A stretch of 64,000 bases of DNA from Meconema thalassinum (lineage: Eukaryota; Arthropoda; Insecta; Orthoptera; Tettigoniidae), in contig OX336391.1 of the NCBI GenBank assembly GCA_946902985.2, forward strand, positions 144,897,074-144,961,073, read 5' to 3'. Each line of letters starts with the position of its first letter. Position 1 is the first letter of the stretch. The notes beneath the pieces are model-generated. The model ran no database searches. It was not told the DNA's origin and was given only the letters and a program-made list of their open reading frames with translations. A program made the translations under genes and the position numbers. Below are positions 11,349-22,135 of the stretch, one piece after another.

Positions 11349-12136
11349 GCCTCTAGCAGCGTTTCCCAAACTGTGGTACGCGTACCACCGGTGGTACGAT
11401 CGTGCTGCCGCAGTGGTACGCGGTGATGTTACGAAAAATATAAAAAATATTAGTTAGATACGTTACAAAAATATAAAAACATTGATAAGTTGCCCGAGGG
11501 CTTTAAGGCCAAAGATTAGGAGCAGTTTTATAAATTGAATTGTGATTCAGAACTAAGGCAAACTTTTTCAAAAATGGCTGTTGTGAACTTTTGGGTTGAG
11601 AGGCGTGCAGACTATGCAGACATAGCTGACAAAGCAGTTAGATTTTTACTGCCTTTCAGTACTTACTGCATTTTCTTCACTTGTTTATCTCAGTAATAAA
11701 TACCGGAATAGGCTCCTTACAGTGTAAAACGATCTTCGTTTGAGACTCAGCAATTTGAAACCAGACATTCCTAAGTTGGCTTCTAATCTTCAAGCTCACC
11801 CTTCACATTGAAGTTGTTAGTTGAACTCGGTTTTTATGTTTAATTACTAAGAGTTTTTTTTATAATATTATTTGTACAATGTAATTTCAGAATGTTTGAA
11901 TTGAATACATTGTTATAAGTAATAAAACAACTGGACACACTTTTTATTACTTGAACTTTAACTCTAACAGTCTACCTCTAACAAACACAATTTACAATCC
12001 AACTTTTGGTCTGCTACGTAGTGGTGGTGGTGGGTTTATAGTTACTATATCTCCCAAACATTAGGTGGTACGCGAGAGATTCTCATCTCTTACAGTGGTA
12101 CACACTCAAAAAAGTTTGGGAAACACTGGCCTATAG
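11349..12136 (+). mobile_element. hAT transposon relic with TIRs and 8-bp TSD
   Basis: The element spans 11357-12128. Its ends CAGCGTTTCCCAAACT and AGTTTGGGAAACACTG are inverted repeats of hAT type. Flanking octamers GCCTCTAG (11349-11356) and GCCTATAG (12129-12136) differ at one base and fit the 8-bp duplication hAT elements make. At 772 bp it is far shorter than an autonomous hAT, so it is an internally deleted derivative. Confidence 0.85.
11505..11810 (+). pseudogene. hAT transposase C-terminal remnant
   Basis: Inside the TIRs, broken frames read MAVVNFWVERR, then ADIADKAVRFLLPFST, then KYRNRLLTV..DLRLRLSNL and PDIPKL. This is the C-terminal dimerisation part of Charlie/ZBED-like hAT transposases. 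The N-terminal BED finger and the catalytic DDE residues are missing, and stops interrupt the frame. Confidence 0.7.
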
Positions 12137-12450
12137 TATTTGGTTCAGCTCCGACCACCTGCGGCTGTGATACAACTTCTTCGACCACAGTGATTCATTA
12201 AGAGTTGGCCGGGTGAAAGCACTTAGTTTCTAGAGCAGCAATCTGAATGAGTTATTGCTGCAAAGAACTGCTCTAATCTCCATTTGAATTAGGCGAACGA
12301 GGGTAATATGTATGCTAAGTGAAACATTCATACACACCGTATACGGTGTGGTGACTTACTTGGAAGGTAGTTATAACTTCATCGGACCCGCGCTCGTTAT
12401 CTCAGCTGGCCTTAATTGAACAACTGTTTGTCCTCACTGGTAAGCCTCAG
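12137..12450. other. unassigned sequence
   Basis: Nothing recognised. Confidence 0.4.
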
Positions 12451-12929
12451 GACGTACAGCGTTACAGTCCCACTGAGCGTGCAGCGTTACAGTGAAACAA
12501 ATAGCGTGCAGCGTTACAGTCAAACAATTAGCGTGGAGCGTTACATTCAAACAAATAGCGTACAGCGTTACAGTCAAACAATTAGCATGGAGCGTTACAG
12601 TCAAACAATTAGCGTGCAGCGTTACAGTCAAACAAATAGCGTGCAGCGTTACAGTCAAACAAATAGCGTGCAGCGTTGCAGTCAAACAATTAGCGTGGAG
12701 TGTTACAGTCCAACAAATAGCGTACAGCGTTACAGTCAAACAAATAGCGTACAGCGTTACAGTCAAACAATTAGCATGGAGCGTTACAGTCAAACAATTA
12801 ACGTGCAGCGTTACCGTCAAACAAATAGCGTGCAGCGTTACAGTCAAACAAATAGCGTGCAGCGTTACAGTCAAACAATTAGCGTGGAGCGTTACAGTCA
12901 AACAATTAGCGTGGAGCGTTACAGTCAAA
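12451..12929. repeat. 27-bp minisatellite, about 17 units
   Basis: Units of 27 bp follow the pattern AGCGTGCAGCGTTACAGTCA plus AACAAAT or AACAATT. Because 27 is a multiple of three and the unit lacks stops in several frames, ORFs of 192, 161 and 164 codons run through it on both strands. The apparent proteins (repeats of SVQRYSQTN, for example) are a by-product of the period. Two variants alternate: a GTGCAG type paired with AAATAG, and a GTGGAG type paired with ATTAG. No start context or flanking exon supports translation. Confidence 0.92.
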
Positions 12930-13500
12930 CCAACGACGCAAAATTTAAATATTTTTATGATTTTTCTCGCAACTTAATTATCCCGGGTCAATGAAATTTA
13001 GCATGGTATATTTTCGTTCAAGGTTTGATACACCGGCATCAAATTTCATTCAATATTTATGAGAACCTAATAATGGCGTCTGTGCAATATTTTATAGAAT
13101 TGCGCTTTCATTTCTCGTGTCCTAAAGAAGTGGTAGAAATGTGGGTTATAATATGCATCTGACGGTAAATAAATATACAGCTTATATATGGAACATCCCA
13201 ACATGATGTACGTGCCATATATTTCACCAGTACTCATTATGTCCGAAACTATTTGAGGAATCAAACTGATATTTTTTATGGTGTTAGAGGACTGTTAAGT
13301 ACGGAAATATATGTGACTTTCCAAATCCTGAGAAACACAAAAAGAAAATGGCGGCAAAGTGATTTTCAAATATTTAAAGTAACTATCTTGCCGATATAAA
13401 TACCCGAGTGCAATGAAACAGGGCACAGCGTTTTTTATTCTGAGCTTAGTATAGAGACATCTAGTGATGTTCAATTGGTTTCAAAAATTCTCTATGGGAT
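12930..13500. repeat. ancient HINE-A-like central repeat
   Basis: Diverged versions of the HINE-A central unit can be followed: AATTTAAATATTT..TTTCTCGC, CACCGGCATCAAATTTCATTCAA, AATATTTATGAG..AATGGCGTCTGTGC, and ATATTTCACCAGTACTCATTATGTCCGAAAC. The terminal hairpins are gone. It is much older than the copies at 22-25 kb and 33.5 kb. Confidence 0.6.
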
Positions 13501-13622
13501 CAGTTGGAAATTGTAGAACCTCTTTTTTTTTTATTTGTCGCATTTAATTCAGGCAAGAGAAGATTCGTGCACAATTTATTAGCGTTAAGTACTCATTGTG
13601 TAACATTGGACACACATTTTTC

Positions 13623-14158
13623 CTGTGCTGGAGGTGTTGGTTGGTTCTTAAGTTTAGGGGCTGCGACAACGCGGTCATGTAGCCCCGAGTACATTGGGTG
13701 TGTGTAGAATCTGTCTGATAACCGGTGTTAATTGTGATGACTGTATTAGTGTGTGTTATCTGTTTTTTAATTTAAGTACTGCAACTTAGAATTTTTCAAA
13801 TAGTTCTTACTTTTGCCGCCAAACGCCACCGTCAACGACTACGAGGCCAAGTTCAGAACTTAGCTAGTAGACGCCAGAGCAGTCGGCTCTTGGCAACGAA
13901 CGTAGAAACCTAAGAGCGTTGTTTACATTCTTAACCTATCCAATTCAGCTTCACACAGGTGCAATTAGTGGAAGGTTCTTTAACATGCCATAAATATATG
14001 ACCGCTGGCTTTACTTCTCCTCCGAGGAAGGCATACTGAGGGATTTTTAACGCTCTTAAAAAATCCGACGGCTTCGGCCGGGTTTGAACCCGCTATCCTG
14101 GGCATAGAAGCTCAGCATGCTACCGACTACGCCATCGAAGCCGCTGTGTTGGAGGTGT
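13623..14158 (-). repeat. SINE-D copy 2 with TSD
   Basis: Full-length minus-strand copy (13638-14143). The tail TTGGTTGGTTCTTAAGTTTAG comes first on plus, and the head ends at about 14143 with the box B complement GGGTTTGAACCC. TSDs are CTGTGCTGGAGGTGT (13623-13637) and CTGTGTTGGAGGTGT (14144-14158), 14 of 15 matching. Confidence 0.9.
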
Positions 14159-14209
14159 GTTGAAGTGATTTATCTGGACGAACGATGAAAGCTTTGATTT
14201 AAGACAGTG

Positions 14210-14571
14210 CTAGTTCCATTTTATTTTTTTTATTTTTTTTAGTGTAAGGCTTTTGGTGCCGGGAGTGTCCGAGGACATGTTCGGCTCGCCAGGTTTGTAG
14301 CTGCTTCGAGACGGACACCCAATGGGTGAGCTACAAGTACCGTTGGGGAGGAAATTTGGAAGGTGAGGACGAGGAGTTGGAAGGTAGCGGCTGTGGCCTA
14401 TAGTTAGGGACCAACCCTGGCATTTGCCTGGAAGGAAGATGGGAAACCACAGAAGACCATCTTCAAGGTTGCCGGCGGGGGGATTCGAACCTCCTCGCCT
14501 CCCGGATGTGAGCGACTGCCAGCAGTCATGCCGTAACCACCACGGCTAACTCACCCGGTACTAGTTCCATT
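14210..14571 (-). repeat. SINE-E copy 1 with TSD
   Basis: The copy spans 14221-14560. On minus the head reads CCGGGTGAGTTAGCCGTGG with box B GGTTCGAATCC. The conserved core GATGGTCTTCTGTGGTTTCC and CCAGGCAAATGCC follows, then the family tail ACTTGTAGCTCACCCATTGG, GGCGAGCCGAACATGTCCTC, and an A/T-rich end. TSD CTAGTTCCATT is at 14210-14220 and 14561-14571. Confidence 0.9.
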
Positions 14572-14869
14572 GTAAGACGATTATGCTTTGTTTATGTTTC
14601 TTGTCTATAATGACTACAACTCATGGATATTGAGTTCTGATTTTGATTTTCTTGCTGTAAACTTTATCACAACGTAGGTCATGTCTGTCTGTTAGGTAGT
14701 CAGCCCGAAGGCTGGTTGGATCCTCAAAAAGCACCGCCACTAGAAGCTATTTATTACATCGTATGGAAAATGCTATTAATAGGATTGATTGATTGATGTT
14801 ATTTTTACGGTTACACATAGTGCTTAAGAGCTCCTTTAGAGTAGCGCCCTACACGGAATAGGATTAGGG

Positions 14870-15398
14870 CTTATAAAAATAATGGTTGGTTCCTCAGTTT
14901 AGGGGCTGCGATAACATGGTCATGTAGCCCCGTGTACTTTGGGTGTGTGTAGAATCTGTCTGATAATCGATGTCAATTGTGATGGCTGCATTAGTGTGTG
15001 TTATCGGTAATTCAGGTGAGGACTGCAGACATTCAATTTTCAATTAGTTCCTACTCTTGCTACCAAATGTACCGTCGACGACAACTAGTTGAGAACTTGG
15101 TTGCTAGATATCACCGCAGTCGGCTCCGGGCGACGAACGTTGGAACTTAAGGGCGTTAGTCAAATCTAACCATTAATTCAGCTTTACACAAGTGTAATTA
15201 GTGGAAGGTTCTTTTACATGCCATAAATCTATGACATGGACCCACCGGCTTTACTTCCCCACCAAAGGAAGGCATACTGAAGGATTTTAACGCTCTTAAA
15301 AAATCCGACGATTTTGGCCGTGTTTGAACCCGTGACCTTGGGCATAGAAGCTCAGCACGCTACCGACTACGCCACCGAAGCCGCCTTATAAAAATAGT
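14870..15398 (-). repeat. SINE-D copy 3 with TSD
   Basis: Minus-strand copy (14884-15384) with tail GGTTGGTTCCTCAGTTTAGG and the tRNA head near 15384. The box B is altered (GTGTTTGAACCC complement). The duplicated CTTATAAAAATA lies at 14870 and 15385. Confidence 0.88.
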
Positions 15399-15417
15399 AA
15401 CAGATAATAGTAGATGA

Positions 15418-15745
15418 ATGTTTGATGCTTTTCAGTCGGTCAACACGATTGTTCCAAAAATGGAATGAATGAAGCCCCCATCTAGCGGCGAGGATATTAA
15501 CTGTGTCGCCTGTCAAAGCCTGTCGCACTCCCCTGGGGAATGATTAAATGAATTACAGATGAAATGAAATGATAGTGGGGAGTGGAGCTGGAATGCAATT
15601 TGTGACAGGGAAGACCGGAGTACCGGGTGAATAACCCGTCTGCTTCTGCTTTCTCCAGCACAAATCTCTCATAGACTGACCGGGATTTGAACCAAGGACC
15701 TAGCGATGGGAGGCCTGCTATGCCAGGGAGGCACTACCAGTAGAA
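15418..15745 (-). repeat. SINE-G copy 2 beside a short repeat-N piece
   Basis: The first 40 bp (CTTTTCAGTCGGTCAACACG) match a recurrent repeat also present at 32236 and, inverted, near 47310. The rest is a minus-strand SINE-G: TGAATGAAGCCCCCATCTAG, AATTACAGATGAAATGAAAT, GAATAACCCGTCTGC, and a weak box B near GGGATTTGAACCAAGG. Boundaries are uncertain. Confidence 0.65.
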
Positions 15746-16290
15746 TATAATTATGTAAATAGGCTATTTAGTTCTTTACTACTTGTTTCATATGATGAAT
15801 ATAGGTTGAAAATAGTGCTTAATTTCACGAAACATTTGCGATTCTGAATTGAGCAGTAAGCAGTAAAGAAATTATCCAAGGGGTGAAATCCGACGATGGG
15901 TTTGTTTCAGATTCAACTGTGGATAAAAAAAAATCACAGTCAGTCTGAAAGACTAGACGTTGTATCATTTCAAATGACGCATGCTACAAATGCTACACAT
16001 TTTAGAAAGGCTCGCTTTGCTCGAAGCCCCAGGACTCTTTCAACAGACTGCATTACCCATTAACTTAGACTTCCCGCGCGGGCACCTCTTTAAGGGTCAC
16101 GGGAAGAAATGTGTTTCTTGTACTTGTATTAGAGATGTGTTTGGTTGAATAAAGCGTAAATTGTGTACTTTTTGATAGCGGTTTTGTGGCCCATCATCCC
16201 AGGCAAGCCGGCGGAAACCTTTGCCTCCCTGTCAGAAGGATCATTTGGCCGTAAATTTGAATTAGTGTAAGGATGTAGTATGAGTGTCCA
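15746..16290. other. unassigned sequence
   Basis: Contains the short hairpin CAGTCTGAAAGACT near 15941 that recurs at 17217, but no coding region or known element was recognised. Confidence 0.4.
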
Positions 16291-16297
16291 GATTTAG

Positions 16298-16560
16298 ACA
16301 ATAGCCTACTCCATGAAGGGGTCATGACTATGCCTTATAAGTTTGTTTAATGAATAGTGTATCTGAAATAAGGTAAGAATACTGATTTTCAGATTTTTGG
16401 AGTGAATTTCTGATTTTTAAATAGAGTTTATGAAATTTATGGTAATGGTGAGGGAGAGGTGAACACGATTAGGCAATAGCCTACTCCATGAAGGAGTCAT
16501 GACTATGCCTTCTGTGTCTGTTTAAAGTATAGAGTAACTGAAATGAGGGAAGTTTACTGA
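16298..16560. repeat. 173-bp duplication
   Basis: Two partial copies of CAATAGCCTACTCCATGAAG followed by GTCATGACTATGCCTT begin at about 16300 and 16473, with further similarity (TCTGAAATAAGG and ACTGAAATGAGG) downstream. Confidence 0.75.
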
Positions 16561-16811
16561 ATTTGGTGTTTGTAGAATGTAATTTTCGATTTTAATTTGG
16601 GTTTTCGTGAAGCTTGTTGCGGAGTAGTTATTTCTCTGAAAAGGAGTGTTTTTGCCCCAGGCAGACCTGTGTTCGATCTGGCTAGACTAGTGTAACGGTA
16701 GAGAGTTGGGATATGAGTTGTAGAACCTGGGAGCGAGCAGTGGCGGGCTGAACATTGGGGGGGGGGGGGCTATTTTGAGTGAGAGTAGGGATGGAATATT
16801 GGGACTAGGTC

Positions 16812-16985
16812 GATGCTTTGCTCTGACATCCTGCACACCTCTTTAGGAGGCACCCTGTATTCTTATTTCAGACTGACTAATTTTTTGCTCTGACATCCTG
16901 CGCACCTCTTTAGGAGGCACACTGTATTCTTATATGGCATCTTGTATATCTCTTTAGAAGTCACCCTGTATTCTTGTGTTCGCTT
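16812..16985. repeat. short tandem repeat, about 67 bp
   Basis: TTTGCTCTGACATCCTGC, CACCTCTTTAGGAGGCAC and CTGTATTCTTAT repeat at 16814 and 16881. A weaker third copy starts at 16935. Confidence 0.75.
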
Positions 16986-17172
16986 CGCTCGACGCCAGGC
17001 CTCTTTCAACAGACTCCAATAATCATTAGCGTCGGCTTCTCGCTCGCCGTGTGAGCATGACGTCACGTTCCTGCGCAGCTGCATGACATCGCTTCCCGCG
17101 CGGCTGCACGACGTCACGTCCGTCTCCGTGTCCGTGTCCGTAACGCATAACGATGGACCCCAACCATAACGA

Positions 17173-17490
17173 CGAAGTCGACAAGATCATTTGAAATGAT
17201 AAAAAGAGACTGATAGTCAGTCTGAAAGACTGGACTTTATATCATTTTAAATGCCAGCAGCCGAGTATCAAGAAGGCAGTGCGAGAACAGTGTTTCAAGA
17301 TTCTATTTTGTTTCTTCACTGCCGACTTGATTGTTCTCGCACTGCCTTCTTGGTACTCGGCTGCTACATCGTACTATGACGTCACACACTTCAGTGCATT
17401 CTCGGTACAATTCGTCCCGTCACCGTAACGTTACGCCAGACCTCAGCGTAACGACGAAGTCGACAAGATCATTTAAAATGATAAAACTCG
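17173..17490. repeat. 34-bp-arm hairpin inside direct repeats
   Basis: Arms at 17256-17289 and 17332-17365 are reverse complements over 34 nt with one T/C difference (a G-U pair in RNA), around a 42-nt loop. Direct repeats starting GACGAAGTCGACAAGATCAT flank the hairpin at about 17173 and 17452, each followed by AATGATAAAA. No ORF is involved. The flanking repeats suggest the hairpin is part of a duplicated repeat rather than a lone gene. Confidence 0.8.
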
Positions 17491-17671
17491 AGCTACAGGG
17501 CAATAGATCCCACGCTACATTTCACCGAGTCAAACGCCAGAATATAGGCCATTGTTGGAGAGACACAAAGCTTAGTGGCTGGGGGGGGGTCTTCCAGATG
17601 AGCTCCAATTGGCTATTTATCATTGCATTGAAGGACGCGACGACCAGAGTTGAATAGAATTAGTCCGCTGT

Positions 17672-18615
17672 GAGTATTGAGTACGTGACGTGCATGTCGA
17701 AGGACGGCGCGTGGCACATTACCATAGTGGCTGTAATACCTCAATAACACTCTGCCCCATGTACTCACAACTAGTGGATTGGTGACCACGGGGCCCTGAT
17801 CTGTATATGGAGTACGGGTACCACATTTCCAGGGTGGCTTCGGTGGCGTAGTTGGTAGCATGCTGAGCTTCCATGCCCAAGACCGCGGGTTCAAAGCCGG
17901 CCGAAGTCTTCGGATTTTTAAGAGCGTTAACAATCCCTCAGTATGCTTTCCTTCGGAGGGGAAGTCAAGCCGGCGGTCCCATGTCATAGATTTATGGCAT
18001 GTAAATGAACCTTCCACTAATCACACTTGTGTGAAGCTAAATTATAGGTTATATTTGACTAACGCTCTTGGGTTCCAACGTTCGTCACCAGGAGCTGACG
18101 GCGGTGGTATCTAGTAACCAAGTTCAGAACTATTTGTCGTTGACGGTGGCGTTTGGTAGCAAAAGTAGGAACGACTTGAAAATTGAATGTCTGCAGTCCT
18201 TACTTGAATTAAAAACAGATAAAACACACTAATACAGCCATCAAAATTAACACCGGTTATCAAACAGATTCTACACACACCCAAAGTACACGGGGCTACA
18301 TGACTACGTTGTCGCAGCCCATAAACTTGGGAACCAACCAATCTCTAGACTCTACCCCATGTACTCACAACTAGTGGATAGGCGACCACGGGGTCCTGTT
18401 ATGGGCCCTGTACAGTGTATTGAGTACCCGTGCGGCATTACCGTAGTGGCTGTAACACCTGAATAATCTCTAGACTCTGCCCCATGTACTCACAAGCAGG
18501 GGATAGGTGACCACGGGGCCCTGATCTGTATATTGAGTACGCGTGCTGCATTACCATAGTGGCTGTAATAACTAACTACTCTAGTTTCTCTCATACTCCG
18601 CCCCCAGGTACTGAC
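17672..18615. repeat. 125-bp minisatellite split by a SINE
   Basis: The unit contains CTCTGCCCCATGTACTCACA, GGTGACCACGGGGCCCTGAT, TATTGAGTACG and CATTACCATAGTGGCTGTAA. Copies are anchored near 17750, 18348 and 18473 (spacing 125 bp for the last pair), with partial copies at either edge. SINE-D copy 4 sits between the units. Confidence 0.8.
17836..18340 (+). repeat. SINE-D copy 4
   Basis: Full-length plus-strand copy: head GGCTTCGGTGGCGTAGTTGG, box B GCGGGTTCAAAGCC (one change from consensus), full body, tail ending AACCAACCAA. It interrupts the 125-bp minisatellite. A clean TSD is not visible, and part of the flanking unit seems to be missing. Confidence 0.85.
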
Positions 18616-18859
18616 AACTGGTGAACGTGGCTTTCATTTACTTGTGCCTTGCTCTTTACTTTCGTCTGTCCTATCGAGTACCTGTCGAGATGAACTCGCT
18701 GTTCCGTCCTTTAAGGCAACAATAACTACAAGATTGCTTTTAACACTTGGACTAGCTCTAGATTTTTACTGAAATCACGTCTGTTTGTAATTTTTTAAGG
18801 CTGCTACATATATACAGTACAGTAAAAACACTTTGCTTGACTTTTAAATGACTGTAAAT
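18616..18859. other. unassigned sequence
   Basis: No recognisable feature. Confidence 0.4.
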
Positions 18860-19208
18860 GCAGAGTGTCATAAAAAAAAAAAAAAAACAACAACAACAAC
18901 CCCTGGCACTGTACAGTCCATGACGGGCTAAGGGCGACCAAGCGACCGCTGCCCAGTCATTTGGCCTGCAGATATTGGGGTGACGCGTGATCAGCGCGTC
19001 GGGTCCCCTCGGCCGTTAATCTTGGTATTCGTGATCGGGGCGCTGTCTCACTGTTAGACAGCTACTCAATTGTCGTCACGAGGCTGAGTGCACCCCGTTC
19101 CAACCCTCACGTCAGTTTTAAAATCCCTGACGGAGCCGGGGATCGAACCCGGGGCCTCCAGGTGAGAGGCAGGCGCGCTACCCCAACACCACGGGGCCGG
19201 CAGAGTGT
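18860..19208 (-). repeat. SINE-L with TSD, tRNA-derived
   Basis: On minus (18869-19199) the head reads GCCCCGTGGTGTTGGGGTAG, CGCGCCTGCCTCTCACC and GGGTTCGATCCCCGG, with very good A and B boxes. The body has ACTGACGTGAGGG and CTCAGCCTCGTGACGAC, and the tail has CAA repeats then poly(A) (18870-18900 on plus). TSD GCAGAGTGT is at 18860-18868 and 19200-19208. Confidence 0.9.
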
Positions 19209-19254
19209 GGCAGAAATAACTCCCGAATTTTAAACGTAAATAACACAGCACTGG

Positions 19255-19560
19255 CCACGGTAACTGAGAGCACTACCGCGCTACCTCGTGCCTCGCTGGT
19301 ATCGGGAGAGCAAGGGTTCGAACCCTACCTCAGCTGCCCTGAAAATGGTCTTCCGTGGTGTCCCATTTTCACCTCCAACCAAATGCCTGGACGGTTCCCT
19401 TAAACAGGCCCACGGTTGACTTCCTTCCCACTCCCTTCCTTGACCTTTCCTTCATTAGACCCAAGTTAGCGGTCGCATGGGCGATCGGCTTCTCATCATC
19501 CCCAGTTGTGTCTGCTCTGTCTAGCTCCAAGACACTGTCCTTGTGTGGGTAGATGAATGA
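19255..19560 (+). repeat. SINE-I, tRNA-derived
   Basis: The head contains CTACCTCGTGCCTCGCTGG and box B GGGTTCGAACCCTACC. The conserved core ATGGTCTTCCGTGG and AAATGCCTGGACGGTTCC follows, then a pyrimidine-rich body. The end near GTAGATGAATGAATCC is approximate. Confidence 0.7.
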
Positions 19561-19638
19561 ATCCCTCGCTTAATCCGTAGGGGAATCCATACTAGGAGGA
19601 TTAGCGATTTAAAAGAAATATTTAATAAATAATAATAC

Positions 19639-20340
19639 TTACTTCGTTGGCCACACGAACCGAAGTCGGTTCATTGCCTCACTCTTTAGCCTCTTCCATT
19701 GGTCTCTGTTGCTAGCCATGTTCTCGTTGGCTCCCAGTGTCTCCAGGTCTTTCTTGACATCATCCATCCACCTCAGTTTTGGTCTACCCAGGGGTCTCGT
19801 ACCTTGTGGCTTCCCTTCTAGCACTGTCTTCACCATTTTCTCTTCTCTTATCAGGACCTGTTCCAGCCATTCAATTCTTTTGCTCTTTATTACAGCTGTC
19901 ACATCAGGTTCATTAAACAGCCTGTGGATTTCAATATTTTTTCTCCTTCTAAAGATTCCATTTTCAAACACTGGCCCAAAAACTTTTCTTAACACCTGGT
20001 TTTCAACAGTTATAATTTTTCTCTCCATGTTTCCGCCCCATACATTAATACTGGTCGCACGATTGTCTTGTAAATGCGGAGTTTTGTTGTTTTCGTTAAT
20101 AGCCTGCTAGTAAATAGTTTATTCATTGAAAAGTGACACCTCTCTGCAGATTTTAACCGGTTCATTACTTCCTCCTCCATGTTGTTGTTGGCATTGACTG
20201 TATTTGAAAGACCTAGTCTTCCTAAATTCCATATCTTCTATTGCCAGTACTCCCTCTGTTTCCTCTTCATTGTTTCCGGTTACAATCATATAGGCTACTC
20301 TGTCTTATCTTGATTGATCCTCAGACCCACTCTTTGTGGG
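19639..20340 (-). pseudogene. LINE ORF2 C-terminal fragment
   Basis: A 129-codon minus-strand frame (20028-19639) reads VLRKVFGPVFENG, RRRKNIEIHRLFNEPD, VIKSKRIEWLEQVL and GRPKLRWMDDVKKDLETLG, the post-RT region of RTE/CR1-like non-LTR elements. Farther upstream on minus, out-of-frame pieces show the NNNMEEEVMNRL-type and MYGAETW-like segments, so frameshifts separate the parts. The RT catalytic core is absent: a 5'-truncated dead copy. Confidence 0.8.
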
Positions 20341-20349
20341 TAATAATAT

Positions 20350-20731
20350 CGTAATAATGTAATAATATCGTATGGCCTTGGGTGCCTGGTGCAAGCTTCT
20401 TTATTTTACGCCTAGAGGGCAGCTTGCATGTCGAATTTTTGTTGTTCCTTGGAGCGCTTTGAAAATAAAGGAGGTCAGATACCTAAGCTCCTTGACACTA
20501 CTGCGCTTTCAAGTAGGGAAAGGAGGATTTTTGTGTTGGCGGAAAATCCTGAGATTAATTTTGTCATTATGAACACGGCCCACTGGATTCAAATGGGTTC
20601 TTTAACATACCAAAAAGTATGACCTGCGTACCGATTGCCGCATTTCAAAAATTACTTACCGCGGCCAGGAGTGAACCTGCAAGCTTGGGGTTGGTGGTCC
20701 GACACGATAACCACTCACTCTCAGTGGAAAG

Positions 20732-20733
<2 letters not shown>
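20350..20733 (-). repeat. SINE-M, tRNA-like head
   Basis: The minus strand shows GAGTGAGTGGTTATCGTGTC and TTGCAGGTTCACTCCTGG (A and B box positions) near 20640-20733. The body runs to ATTTTCAAAGCGCTCC and CTGCCCTCTAGGCG. The end near 20372 (TGCCTGGTGC) is approximate. Confidence 0.6.

Positions 20734-20769
<36 letters not shown>
20731..20769. repeat. (AAT)n microsatellite
   Basis: About 13 perfect AAT repeats between SINE-M and SINE-H. Confidence 0.95.
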
Positions 20770-20771
<2 letters not shown>

Positions 20772-20784
20772 AGGACCTACAGCG

Positions 20785-21080
20785 GTAGCTACGCTCGCAA
20801 ACGCGCATCTCTAGGCCATGGGGCCAAGCTCTCTGCTGACTCGGTAGACGTGGGCTTGATCCCCACCGTCGGCCGTCCTTGAAATGGTTTTCTGTGGTTT
20901 CCCATTTTCTACCCCAGGTAAATGCTGGGACGGTACCTTCTGACAGGATAAGGCCGCTTCCTTCCATATCTTTGCCCAGTTTCATTAATCGTCATTCATT
21001 TCATCTCTCATTAACACCTATCATGAAGTTGGCTGCATGAAGGGCATTCAACCGTAAAATCCGACCGCCACATAGCCCTC
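20785..21080 (+). repeat. SINE-H, tRNA-derived
   Basis: The head has CTAGGCCATGGGGCC and GTGGGCTTGATCCCCACC. The conserved core GAAATGGTTTTCTGTGGTTT and CAGGTAAATGCTGGGACGG follows, then AAGGCCGCTTCCTTCC. A frame on the minus strand across it is spurious. Confidence 0.7.
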
Positions 21081-21239
21081 CATCACATCTCATCCCCGAC
21101 CCCGTTGAAAATATGAATAATAAGAGGTAAGGATAATAAATAACACAGCAACGCAATAGGACATTCACATACGTATTGCACAGTTTGAAAGAGTAGTGAT
21201 TTGTCATTTATGTCACATTGATTGGAACGACATACGTAA

Positions 21240-21415
21240 CATCTATGAACGTGAACGTGATAGGGCCAATCGCAGAGGCGCACTTTCATCTGCCGGGGTA
21301 CATTAATAAACAAAATTTTCACTCCAAAAATCTCACATGCATTGACCGGGGATCGAACCAAGTTCATCTTGGTGAGAGTCAAGCAGCTGGATCACTGAAC
21401 CACCATGCCACCATT
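21240..21415 (-). repeat. SINE-K copy 2
   Basis: Minus strand: GGCATGGTGGTTCAGTGATCC, CACCAAGATGAAC, TTGGTTCGATCCCCGG, TCAATGCATGTGAGATTTTT. Same order as the 11060 copy, with a degraded box A. Confidence 0.72.
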
Positions 21416-21746
21416 ATGACAAAGCCTCGCGATTGCTCTTCATATACAAAGCAAGACATAAAGCCGTCGGGATTGCAGTTCGCATTGATTCTTATTTCAC
21501 TGCCGCTGAGTTCATTAAACTGTATAAGACGGATTCCAATTAAATTTGTTCATAGGACTCCAAAGACTTCGATGTTCTAGCGCAAATTGTGGCAATTACT
21601 GCTTTTCCACCTCGCTCAAGGCGCTTGGCGATAATGATTATCAAATAAAGGATAATGCGACAAATTACTGGTTATTGATCCTGTCAAAGAAGAGATGCTT
21701 CCTTAATACCTTAAACAAATAGGCGCCGAAAATTGTGATTCCACGC
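21416..21746. other. unassigned sequence
   Basis: No element or gene recognised before the hAT-like end at 21747. Confidence 0.4.
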
Positions 21747-22135
21747 AGTGGCGGATCCAGGCCTTGCGGGGTCCTGGGTGATATGATAAGGTGGGGCCCA
21801 CAACAATAGAAAAAAAATCAAATCAAATGAAAAGTATTTTTGTAATAATAAAATGAAGAATAGCTACAATATTTTGAATACACTACAGTACATTTTTAAT
21901 AATATGAAAGAAACCGTTAACGGTTGAAGAAAATTATGTAGGCCTATACTATGAAATATTAAAATATTACTTTGCGACTATTTTTCCGGCTAAAGTCTTC
22001 AACTATTTCACTGAAATCTAAACTTGCTAAACGGTTAAGCGTGGTCATATCTGCAGTGAAAAAAAAAAAGAATTATAAATTAGTTTCAAAAGTTTGAACA
22101 GTATAATTAATTAATTAATTAATTAAATTTTAAAA

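Noticed and set aside
12416..12994. Overlapping ORFs of 192, 164 and 161 codons on both strands
   Set aside because: All are produced by a stop-free 27-bp repeat; composition is purely repetitive and there is no gene context.
17256..17365. microRNA gene
   Set aside because: The 34-bp nearly perfect stem and flanking direct repeats fit a foldback repeat better; no evidence for processing can be seen in DNA.
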